Positions 1 to 5,165 of a DNA stretch of 5,544 nucleotides are shown here, in pieces. The notes beneath the pieces were generated by a model. That model did no database searches and was not told where the DNA came from. It was given only the letters and a program-made list of their open reading frames with translations. Source of the DNA: Chloroflexi bacterium RBG_16_56_11 (GTDB lineage Bacteria > Chloroflexota > Dehalococcoidia > Dehalococcoidales > RBG-16-60-22); assembly GCA_001796865.1 (NCBI GenBank), contig MGNQ01000053.1, forward strand, positions 36,647 to 42,190. The letters run 5' to 3'. The position numbers and the translations under genes were made by a program. How positions within the stretch are numbered: the first letter of the stretch is position 1; every line of letters starts with the position of its first letter.

Positions 1-1
1 G

Positions 2-301
2 GACAGGCTGCGCCGGACGCGTTTCATGCGGCCGGGCGGCGGCGCCCCGGGGCCTTTCCCATCGGGAGGGGGTAAGCCGGCGATCGGCCTGTGCTACGCC
101 GGGGGTAGCGGCAACGGGACAATCTCGTGCGCGGCCAACCTGGAGAGGATTTTACAGTTCAGCGGCTTCGATGTCGTCGATATGATTCCGCTGCGGCGGC
201 AGAACTTCGATTTCAAACTGCCGATTCTCGAGCTTACCGGGAAATGGCTGGTGACCAGGCCGAACTCGGGTCCGCCGTTTGTGCCTCCTCCGCCGCGGTA
301 A
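2..301 (+). CDS. Flavodoxin-fold / NADPH-dependent FMN reductase-like protein, C-terminal part
   Basis: The reading frame is open from the first complete codon of the window, so the gene starts upstream and only about 99 C-terminal residues are seen; the ATG at 26 is probably internal. The fragment begins DRLRRTRF, like the 'DR' helix after the FMN-binding loop in iron-sulfur flavoprotein and FMN reductase families. It continues with a beta strand and glycine loop (KPAIGLCYAGGSGNGT), a helix, and the strand FDVVDMIPLRRQNF, the usual last alpha/beta unit of a flavodoxin fold. The expected role is a cytosolic FMN-dependent redox protein; the substrate cannot be told. The N-terminal half, which would show any CxxC iron-sulfur motif, is missing. 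The tail is odd: it ends GPPFVPPPPR, a polyproline run right before the stop. Family assignment rests on fold-level similarity, so confidence is moderate. Confidence 0.6.
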   Translation, partial: DRLRRTRFMRPGGGAPGPFPSGGGKPAIGLCYAGGSGNGTISCAANLERILQFSGFDVVDMIPLRRQNFDFKLPILELTGKWLVTRPNSGPPFVPPPPR

Positions 302-307
302 AAACCA

Positions 308-336
308 TTCCCCGCCGGATGAATAACTGCTATAAT
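308..336 (+). promoter_or_regulatory. Candidate promoter for efp-epmA (extended -10)
   Basis: A perfect TATAAT at 331-336 is preceded by TG at 328-329 with one intervening base, giving the extended -10 form TGCTATAAT. The -35 position at 17-nt spacing (308-313, TTCCCC) is poor, which an extended -10 can tolerate. Transcription would begin near 343 and leave a leader of about 70 nt before efp. The leader holds a small palindrome, CCGGTAACCGG (378-388). Other AT-rich -10-like words occur at 341-351, so the exact start is uncertain. Confidence 0.5.
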
Positions 337-411
337 AATTGATAATATATTCAGAAGATAATTAACAAATCCGCCCACCGGTAACCGGCCAGTATTCCCA
401 AAGGAGAACGA

Positions 412-975
412 ATGGAAATCTCAGATGTTCGGAAAAACACCAAGCTGATTATCGACGGCATTCTCTATAACGTGGAAGAGGCGGAGTTCACCAAACCGGG
501 GAAAGGGCGGTCAATCTACCGGCTGAGATTGAAAAACCTGCGGGACGGGGGCGTCACCGAGCGTACCTACCGCTCCGGTGAGAAGGTCGAGGAGGAACAC
601 CTGAACACCCAGGAGGAGCAGTACCTGTACCGGGAGGGCGACCAGTATGTGTTTATGAACACGGAGACCTTCGACCAGGTGTTCATCCCGGAGAAGCTGC
701 TCGGGGATAAAAGGTACTTCCTCAAAGAAGGCATGGTGGTGGTGATGCTCATGATGGGCGACGAACCGATAGATATCACCCTGCCGATAACCGTCGAGCT
801 AAAAGTGGTGGAAAGCGAAGTTACTTCCAAGACGGCCACCATTTCTCCGCAGTCGAAGACGTCCGTCCTGGAGACGGGTTACAATATCGACACCCCGACC
901 TTCGTCAAGGTGGGCGATACAATCAAAGTGGACACGCGGACCGGGACCTATATCGAGCGCGTCAACGTGAAATAG
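412..975 (+). CDS. efp: Elongation factor P
   Basis: EF-P binds between the ribosomal P and E sites and rescues ribosomes stalled on consecutive prolines. The 187-residue length is normal for the family. Three beta-barrel domains are recognisable: an N-terminal KOW-like domain (about 1-60) with the modification loop KPGKG at 28-32, an OB domain (about 65-125, with QYVFMNTETFDQ), and a C-terminal OB domain (about 130-187) ending with the signature GDTIKVDTRTGTYIERV. Lys31 at the loop tip aligns with E. coli Lys34, the residue that receives beta-lysine. The start is fixed by AAAGGAG at 400-406, five bases before ATG. The modifying enzyme EpmA follows after 7 nt, so this EF-P is very likely lysylated. 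The residues after the loop (KGRSIYRLRLKNL) differ from the E. coli KGQAF context and look more like EF-Ps of deltaproteobacterial type (from memory, not searched). Confidence 0.97.
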   Translation: MEISDVRKNTKLIIDGILYNVEEAEFTKPGKGRSIYRLRLKNLRDGGVTERTYRSGEKVEEEHLNTQEEQYLYREGDQYVFMNTETFDQVFIPEKLLGDKRYFLKEGMVVVMLMMGDEPIDITLPITVELKVVESEVTSKTATISPQSKTSVLETGYNIDTPTFVKVGDTIKVDTRTGTYIERVNVK

Positions 976-982
976 GCAAACC

Positions 983-1909
983 ATGGGGGACAATAGCCGC
1001 CGTCTTGCCGGGCTGAGAAAAAACCTCCACCGGCGGGCGGTCATCGTCGATATTATCCGTGCCTTTTTTAAGGAGCGGGATTTCCTGGAAGTCGAGACGC
1101 CCGTCCGTGTACCGGCGATAGCCCCGGAGCCGTACATCCTGCCGTTCCGGAGCGAAGGCTGGTTCCTGTCCACATCCCCGGAGCTGCACATGAAACGACT
1201 GCTGGCCGCGGGGTACGAAAGACTTTTCCAGTTCAGCCGGTGTTTCCGCCGGGGAGAGCGCGGCCGCCTGCACAATCCGGAGTTCACCATGCTGGAATGG
1301 TACCGCGCCGGCGCCGACTATAACGACATCCTGGGCGATATAGAAGAGCTTCTGGCAACCCTGCTTGAAAAGCTGAGGCTGAATAAAACAATCGAATACC
1401 GGGGAATAAAGATAGACATCGAGCCACCCTGGCCGAGGGTAGCCGTCAGTGAAGCCTACGTCAGGTCGGCTGGCTGGGACCCGGTGGCCGTGTTCGATTC
1501 CCTGCGTTTCGATACCGACTTCGTGACAAAGGTGCTCCCTGCCCTCGCCCCGGACCGTCCCACCATTCTCACGGACTACCCGGCGGCCCTGGCGTCGCTG
1601 GCCCGGCTGAAACCGGGCGATAGCGGCGTGGCGGAGAGGGCCGAGGTATTTATCGGCGGGCTGGAGCTGGCCAATGCCTACAGCGAGCTTGTCGATGCCG
1701 CCGAACAGGAACGGCGTTTCCGGGAGGCAATCGAACAAATCCGGAGGGAGAACCGGCAACCGCCGCCAGTATCACGGGAATTCCTGGAGGCCGTCCGCCT
1801 TCTCCCGCCCTGCGGCGGGGTAGCCCTGGGCATCGACCGGCTGGTCATGCTGCTGTGCGATGCTGCGTCTATCGACGAGGTAATGGCGTTCACCGTTGAT
1901 ACCGCCTGA
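983..1909 (+). CDS. epmA: EF-P--(beta-)lysine ligase EpmA (GenX/PoxA/YjeA)
   Basis: EpmA is a truncated class II lysyl-tRNA synthetase paralogue that activates (R)-beta-lysine with ATP and attaches it to the loop lysine of EF-P instead of to tRNA. At 308 residues it lacks the N-terminal anticodon-binding domain, as expected (E. coli EpmA is 325). Motif 1 lies around FFKERDFLEVETP (28-40). It is followed by STSPELHMKRLL (63-74), motif 2 from RCFRRGE to HNPEFTMLEWYR (86-108), the substrate-site stretch GLELANAYSELVDAAEQ, and motif 3 GGVALGIDRLVML (278-290). Ala281 sits where E. coli has Ala298, which favours beta-lysine, where LysRS has glycine. The start codon is 7 nt after the efp stop with only a weak AGG upstream, so translation is probably coupled to efp. 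The protein contains QPPPV (codons at 1760-1768 for PPP) and LPPC, so its own synthesis may need EF-P. No epmB or epmC is visible in the window. Confidence 0.93.
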   Translation: MGDNSRRLAGLRKNLHRRAVIVDIIRAFFKERDFLEVETPVRVPAIAPEPYILPFRSEGWFLSTSPELHMKRLLAAGYERLFQFSRCFRRGERGRLHNPEFTMLEWYRAGADYNDILGDIEELLATLLEKLRLNKTIEYRGIKIDIEPPWPRVAVSEAYVRSAGWDPVAVFDSLRFDTDFVTKVLPALAPDRPTILTDYPAALASLARLKPGDSGVAERAEVFIGGLELANAYSELVDAAEQERRFREAIEQIRRENRQPPPVSREFLEAVRLLPPCGGVALGIDRLVMLLCDAASIDEVMAFTVDTA

Positions 1910-1924
1910 AGAATGAGCTAAGAT
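1896..1924 (+). promoter_or_regulatory. Candidate promoter for mscL
   Basis: TTGATA (1896-1901, five of six to the -35 consensus) is separated by exactly 17 nt from TAAGAT (1919-1924, four of six to the -10 consensus). It overlaps the last codons of epmA. The predicted start near 1931 leaves a leader of about 45 nt. This would let mscL be expressed apart from efp-epmA, although read-through remains possible because no terminator is seen in the 66-nt gap. Confidence 0.45.
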
Positions 1925-1975
1925 AGTCTCACGTTCCTCACGCGAGTAAAATCCGCCGCCAAAGGAGGCGAGCCC

Positions 1976-2446
1976 ATGTGGAAAGATTTCCGGGAATTCG
2001 TCCTGCGTGGTAACGTACTTGACCTGGCGGTCGGCATCATCATCGGGGCGGCTTTCGGAACGATAGTGACATCGCTGGTAAAAGATGTCATTATGCCGCC
2101 CGTCGGGCTGGCGATAGGGAACGTGGACTTCGCCAGCCTGTTCGTGGTGCTCAAAGACGGCACCCCGGCAGCTCCTTACGCCAGCCTGGCGGACGCCCAG
2201 GCCGCCGGCGCCGTCACCCTCAACTACGGGACATTCATCAATACCATCATCATCTTTATTATCGTGGCTTTCGCGGTCTTCATGATAGTACGTGTCGTCA
2301 ACAAGGCGAGGAAAGCGACGGATGCCAGGAAAGAAGCGGCGGCGGTAGCGGTTGCCCCCGCGACCAAGGACTGCCCGTTTTGTCTCTCCAAGATTAACGT
2401 CAACGCCAGCCGTTGCCCGGCCTGCACGTCGCAGCTGGGGAAATAG
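1976..2446 (+). CDS. mscL: Large-conductance mechanosensitive channel MscL with C-terminal zinc ribbon
   Basis: MscL is a pentameric inner-membrane channel that opens under high membrane tension and releases solutes during hypo-osmotic shock. The family N-terminus (FREFVLRGNVLDLAVG) is clear. TM1 spans about 15-44 with the pore glycine Gly20 (E. coli Gly22) and the MPP turn at 40-42. An external loop spans about 45-84, and TM2 about 86-108 (TFINTIIIFIIVAFAVFM). The 156 residues exceed the 136 of E. coli. The usual C-terminal amphipathic helix bundle appears to be replaced by an Ala-rich linker and a four-cysteine zinc ribbon, CPFC (133-136) and CPAC (147-150). A strong Shine-Dalgarno, AAAGGAGG at 1961-1968, lies 7 nt before the ATG. 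The gene converges on glgC with a 37-nt gap in which no terminator hairpin is evident. Confidence 0.96.
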   Translation: MWKDFREFVLRGNVLDLAVGIIIGAAFGTIVTSLVKDVIMPPVGLAIGNVDFASLFVVLKDGTPAAPYASLADAQAAGAVTLNYGTFINTIIIFIIVAFAVFMIVRVVNKARKATDARKEAAAVAVAPATKDCPFCLSKINVNASRCPACTSQLGK

Positions 2447-2483
2447 GTCCGGCACAACAAACGGGGCGGTCAGGGTGCGGGTT

Positions 2484-3740
2484 TCAAGATAAGGCGATAT
2501 CGATGCCGCGGGGAACGACGGCGATGCCCCTTTCGGAGATGGTGCAGCCCCTGGCCCGGTCCGCGACGGCGTCATAGCCGATGGCCACGCCGGCCCGGAT
2601 AATAGACTCTTTATCGATGATGGCTCGCCTTATCCGCGCGCCGGGCTCGATGATGACATCGTCGAAGACTATCGAGTCTTCCACGACAGCGTCCTTTTCG
2701 ACGATTACCCCGGGTGACAATATGGAGCGGTTGACCGTGCCGCCGCTGACGATGCAGCCATCGGAGACCATCGACTCCAGGACCCGGCCGCCGATGATGC
2801 ACTTGCTGGGTGGAAACGACCTCTGGTGCGTCCGGAACGGCCACTTCTCCGTGTAAAGGTTAAAAAGCGGGTCGATGCCAATCATATCCATGTTGGCTTC
2901 ATAAAGGGAGTCAATGGAGCCGACATCCCGCCAGTAGGAGGAGTCCCGGGTCTTGTTCACCAGTATTTTTTTCCGGCGGCCGTTTTCAACCTGTATGATG
3001 ATATCCTCGATACGGTTCTTTTCCGTAAAATCGTAAAGGTAAATATCGGACCTTTTCTGGAGGAGCGAGGGAATAATGTCCTTACCGAAATCGTCTCCCG
3101 CCACCTCCAGCGTCTCGGTCAGGGAATCGACGTTGAACATATAGATACCCATGGAGGCCAGGCAGTTCTCGGGGTCACCCGGGGGGCATTTGGGTTGGTC
3201 CGGCTTCTCCATAAAGCCGATGGCCTTGAAGTCGCGGTCGACCTCGAAGACGCCGAGTTTACCCGCCGCCATATTCCGGGGAACCCGGGTGGCCGAAAGG
3301 GTGATGCCGGCGTTAACCGAGCGGTGAAAATCGACCATGAGCTGATAGTTCATTTTATAGATATGGTCGCCGGAGAGGACGAGGACATTGCGGTAGTTCT
3401 TGCCCCGCAGTAAATCGAGGTTCTGGCGGATGGCGTCGGCGGTGCCGCGGTACCATTCCTCGCCCATTTTCTGCTGGGCGGGAATGCAGTAGATATACTC
3501 ACCGAGGTGGGAGCTGGAGATACCCCAGCCTTCCTGGACGTGGCGTTGCAGCGACCACGAGCGGTACTGCACAAGGACGTAAATCTTGCGGATGCCGGAG
3601 TTGATGCAGTTACTCAGGGGGAAGTCGATAAGCCGGTATTTCCCGGCGAAAGGCACGGCCGGTTTGGAGCGAATTTTCGTCAACGGCTGCAGCCTGGTGC
3701 CAATGCCCCCGGCCAGCACTATTGCCAGCACCTCTTCCAT
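2484..3740 (-). CDS. glgC: Glucose-1-phosphate adenylyltransferase (ADP-glucose pyrophosphorylase)
   Basis: GlgC makes ADP-glucose and pyrophosphate from ATP and glucose-1-phosphate, the committed step of bacterial glycogen synthesis, in the cytosol. The 418 residues are full length (E. coli 431). The nucleotidyltransferase domain (about 1-280) shows the pyrophosphorylase loop GGIGTRLQPLT (11-21) with KPAVPF (26-31; Lys26 aligns with the E. coli effector lysine Lys39). It also has RLIDFPLSNCINSG (36-49), GTADAIRQNLDLL (99-111), LSGDHIYKM (122-130), FMEKP (176-180; Lys179 contacts glucose-1-phosphate in the family) and WRDVG (270-274). The C-terminal left-handed beta helix (about 300-418) carries hexapeptide-like repeats such as SPGVIVEKDAVVEDSIVFDD. 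A longer than usual loop (about 243-269) precedes WRDVG. A GGGGG tract (minus strand, 3747-3751) 6 nt before the ATG acts as ribosome binding site. No other glycogen gene is in the window. Confidence 0.96.
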   Translation of the reverse strand: MEEVLAIVLAGGIGTRLQPLTKIRSKPAVPFAGKYRLIDFPLSNCINSGIRKIYVLVQYRSWSLQRHVQEGWGISSSHLGEYIYCIPAQQKMGEEWYRGTADAIRQNLDLLRGKNYRNVLVLSGDHIYKMNYQLMVDFHRSVNAGITLSATRVPRNMAAGKLGVFEVDRDFKAIGFMEKPDQPKCPPGDPENCLASMGIYMFNVDSLTETLEVAGDDFGKDIIPSLLQKRSDIYLYDFTEKNRIEDIIIQVENGRRKKILVNKTRDSSYWRDVGSIDSLYEANMDMIGIDPLFNLYTEKWPFRTHQRSFPPSKCIIGGRVLESMVSDGCIVSGGTVNRSILSPGVIVEKDAVVEDSIVFDDVIIEPGARIRRAIIDKESIIRAGVAIGYDAVADRARGCTISERGIAVVPRGIDIALS

Positions 3741-3770
3741 ACCCGACCCCCAAAAACGACTTTATACAAT

Positions 3771-3779
3771 ATTATCGCA
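3771..3779 (-). promoter_or_regulatory. Candidate extended -10 promoter element for glgC
   Basis: Read on the minus strand, TGCGATAAT forms an extended -10 (TG at 3779-3778, GATAAT at 3776-3771). No good -35 is found at 16-18 nt spacing. The predicted transcription start near 3764 leaves about 24 nt before the glgC ATG. This would allow glgC expression independent of the NTF2-like gene upstream. A second -10-like word, TATAAA, lies a few bases downstream. Confidence 0.4.
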
Positions 3780-3780
3780 T

Positions 3781-3806
3781 ATTTTCGCGGGAAAATGATA
3801 TTCCCG
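3781..3806. repeat. Two overlapping inverted repeats upstream of glgC
   Basis: ATTTTC-GCGG-GAAAAT (3781-3796) is a perfect 6-bp-arm hairpin with a 4-nt loop. CGGGAA-(7 nt)-TTCCCG (3788-3793 and 3801-3806) is another perfect 6-bp-arm repeat. They share bases and so cannot form together in RNA. They sit just upstream of the glgC extended -10 and just after the stop of the NTF2-like gene. They could be an operator or a weak terminator for the upstream gene; neither strand has a U-run after the stem, which argues against a classical terminator. Confidence 0.4.
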
Positions 3807-3815
3807 GTTTCATCG

Positions 3816-4523
3816 TTAATGCCGGGTGCCCTTGAGCTTGGCTAGCCTGGCGTTCTTTTCATTTTCGGAGGTCTCTTTACCGGTGACCGGGTGCGGGTAA
3901 TGGAAAGGGAAGATATAGCCGGAGAGGTAACGCATGTCATTCCGGTCGATGTCAACATCAGGCTTGGGACCGCGGAACTCGCCGGCCAGGTAAGGCCGGT
4001 TGACGTCCTCCGGCATCGCCCAGCCTTCGGCAATCCTGACGGCGTAAGGTATCACCCACCTGATGGAAAGCATCTTCCAGGTGCCGTTTTCCTTGACATA
4101 GCCCATCTCGTAAATACCGCTGACAAAGGAGCGGCGCACGTCGCCACCCCGGGGGATGAAGATGCCGCCGAAAGCGTACCACCGGCCTTTGGCCCTTTTC
4201 CCGTCGGGGTCAATGTCGACAATGCCGGCAATCTGCATCACCTGGTGGGAGAAGTCCGGGGGCGCCGTCTTCATGAACTCGAAATATTTGCGGACGCCCG
4301 CCTTGCCCAGGTACTTGCCTTCCAGCCAGTCCAGTTTAACATCAGGGCTGTCCGCAAAACAGTCGACTATCTCCTGGTACATCATGTGCTCGACGTAATA
4401 GCCATAAGCCTTCTGGAGTTTTTTGATATCTTCGATGTCTCGCAGCCTCACGAGCCCTTTTTCCTGGTCGATGACCTTCTTTTCCAGCGCCTCAACTCTT
4501 GCCAACAATGCATCCGCGTTCAT
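3816..4523 (-). CDS. NTF2/SnoaL-like domain protein of unknown substrate
   Basis: The 235-residue protein starts with a charged heptad-like helix (about 3-30, ALLARVEALEKKV), likely a short coiled coil. An NTF2-like cone fold follows (about 30-175): helices IEDIKKLQKAYGYYVEHMMYQ and EIVDCFADSPDVKLDWLEG, the helix KAGVRKYFEFMK, and strands such as KRAKGRWYAFGGIF, RRSFVSGIYEMGYVKENG and WKMLSIRWVIPY. A polar tail (about 180-235) is rich in Pro, Asp and Lys. The pattern resembles the broad 'nuclear transport factor 2 family / SnoaL-like' group, which includes hydratases, isomerases and small-molecule binders; the actual ligand cannot be read. There is no signal peptide, so it is probably cytosolic. 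Start choice is supported by AGGAGGG (minus strand, 4534-4528), 4 nt before the ATG. The gene lies 75 nt upstream of glgC on the same strand and is divergent from the universal stress gene. Confidence 0.8.
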   Translation of the reverse strand: MNADALLARVEALEKKVIDQEKGLVRLRDIEDIKKLQKAYGYYVEHMMYQEIVDCFADSPDVKLDWLEGKYLGKAGVRKYFEFMKTAPPDFSHQVMQIAGIVDIDPDGKRAKGRWYAFGGIFIPRGGDVRRSFVSGIYEMGYVKENGTWKMLSIRWVIPYAVRIAEGWAMPEDVNRPYLAGEFRGPKPDVDIDRNDMRYLSGYIFPFHYPHPVTGKETSENEKNARLAKLKGTRH

Positions 4524-4534
4524 ATGACCCTCCT

Positions 4535-4546
4535 GTTAATATTAAC
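4535..4546. repeat. Perfect 12-bp palindrome GTTAATATTAAC
   Basis: The palindrome lies directly upstream of the Shine-Dalgarno of the NTF2-like gene, within its predicted leader and near its predicted start site. A second palindrome, GTTATAAC (4561-4568), overlaps the -10 of the same gene. The shared GTTA/TAAC ends suggest binding sites for a dimeric regulator, but AT-rich promoter DNA gives such palindromes by chance fairly often. Confidence 0.35.
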
Positions 4547-4560
4547 CTGTCACTGATTGT

Positions 4561-4574
4561 GTTATAACATTATA
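4561..4574 (-). promoter_or_regulatory. Candidate promoter -10 region for the NTF2-like gene
   Basis: The minus strand holds two overlapping choices: a perfect TATAAT (4574-4569), and TGTTATAAC, an extended -10 (TG at 4569-4568, TATAAC at 4566-4561). Matching -35 hexamers are weak (TGGAAT for the first, GGACTT for the second). Transcription would start around 4554-4562, giving a leader of 30-40 nt. The palindrome GTTATAAC coincides with the second -10. Confidence 0.45.
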
Positions 4575-4613
4575 AATTGAATAAAGTCCGGATTCCAGCA
4601 TCAAGTAAACGGA

Positions 4614-4642
4614 TTGCCACGTCGCGAATACTGTGTTATGAT
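4614..4642 (+). promoter_or_regulatory. Strong candidate sigma70-type promoter for the universal stress gene
   Basis: TTGCCA (4614-4619) and TATGAT (4637-4642) are separated by exactly 17 nt, and TG at 4634-4635 makes an extended -10 (TGTTATGAT). The start is expected near 4649, about 24 nt before the ATG at 4673. This is the best promoter in the window. It also decides the gene start, since an upstream in-frame ATG at 4577 would lie before the promoter. Confidence 0.65.
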
Positions 4643-4672
4643 TTTTCTAAAGACTGCCCGGGGGATAACGAT

Positions 4673-5140
4673 ATGTTCGAGAAAGTCCTGGTCTGCCTCG
4701 ACGGCTCGGCGCTGGCTGAAGAAATACTGCCCTATATACATTCCGAAGGCAAATGCCTCGGCAAGGTGATACTGCTGAAAGTAATCGCTACGCCGGCGAT
4801 AAGCCTGCCGCTGGGCGTGCCCGGGGAAGCGGGAGCTCCCGTCCACACCGACGCCATGCTGGAACGATTCCGGAAAGAACTGGAAGAGACGCCGGACTAC
4901 CTGGAGAAGAAGGCGCAGCCGCTAAGGGGAAGCGGACTGGACGTGGAGTGCGTCGTGCTCCAGGGCGTGCCGAGCGAGGCGATAATCGCCTACGCGCGGG
5001 ACAACGACGTAAAACTAATCGCCATCGCCACCCACGGCCACTCGGGGCTGAGGCAAATAGCCCTGGGGAGCACGGCGGAATACGTGCTCCGGCACGCGGG
5101 CCTGCCGTTGCTGCTGATAACTCCCCGGAAACGACGCTAA
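4673..5140 (+). CDS. Universal stress protein (UspA family)
   Basis: A single-domain Usp of 155 residues, the usual family size. The alpha/beta fold opens with the strand MFEKVLVCLDGS (Asp10 is the usual nucleotide-contacting residue). It ends with the nucleotide-binding signature ATHG (119-122), nine residues, then GS (132-133), followed by AEYVLRHAGLPLLLI. This fits the ATP-binding G-2X-G-9X-G(S/T) pattern apart from alanine replacing the first glycine, a common variant, so ATP binding is likely but not certain. Usps are cytosolic proteins tied to survival under starvation, oxidative or energy stress. The open frame reaches back to an ATG at 4577, but the 32 extra residues match nothing in the fold and precede the promoter at 4614-4642, so 4673 is preferred. 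A G-run (4660-4664) is the likely ribosome binding site. The gene is divergent from the NTF2-like gene and convergent with the ThiF-like gene. Confidence 0.92.
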   Translation: MFEKVLVCLDGSALAEEILPYIHSEGKCLGKVILLKVIATPAISLPLGVPGEAGAPVHTDAMLERFRKELEETPDYLEKKAQPLRGSGLDVECVVLQGVPSEAIIAYARDNDVKLIAIATHGHSGLRQIALGSTAEYVLRHAGLPLLLITPRKRR

Positions 5141-5165
5141 GTTTTACCGGGCCGCCCGGTCAAAC
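5141..5165. terminator. Hairpin between convergent genes, possible bidirectional terminator
   Basis: ACCGGG-CCG-CCCGGT (5146-5160) is a perfect 6-bp stem with a 3-nt loop. The flanks GTTT (5141-5144) and AAAC (5162-5165) extend it to 10 pairs with one mismatch. It fills the whole gap between the universal stress gene and the ThiF-like gene and includes the ThiF-like stop codon. Neither strand has a clear U-run after the stem, so it may terminate poorly or act by protecting 3' ends. Confidence 0.5.

Noticed and set aside
378..388. CCGGTAACCGG palindrome in the efp leader as an operator
   Set aside because: The arms are only 5 bp, which is easily expected by chance at this GC content, and there is no second copy.
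962..1759. Long minus-strand open frame opposite epmA
   Set aside because: It overlaps a clearly coding EpmA frame, has low-complexity, shadow-like composition and shows no family motif.
1957..1970. CGCC-AAAGGA-GGCG hairpin over the mscL Shine-Dalgarno, as a possible translational switch
   Set aside because: The stem is only 4 bp and arises from the GC-rich surroundings of the AAAGGAGG itself; there is no competing structure to make it a switch.
2447..2483. Possible terminator between mscL and glgC
   Set aside because: No stem with arms of five or more bases, and no U-run, could be found on either strand.
1772..2575. Long minus-strand open frame spanning the end of epmA and mscL
   Set aside because: It is antisense to two well-supported genes, overlaps the glgC end, and has no recognisable domain.
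2826..3413. Plus-strand open frame opposite glgC
   Set aside because: It is a high-GC antisense shadow of the strongly conserved GlgC catalytic domain.
3891..4556. Plus-strand open frame opposite the NTF2-like gene
   Set aside because: The minus-strand frame has a good ribosome binding site and a coherent NTF2-like fold; the plus-strand product has no motif and ends inside the promoter region.
4577..4672. In-frame N-terminal extension of the universal stress protein from the ATG at 4577
   Set aside because: The extra 32 residues match nothing in the Usp fold, which begins at MFEKVLVCLDGS, and the strong promoter at 4614-4642 lies inside this stretch.
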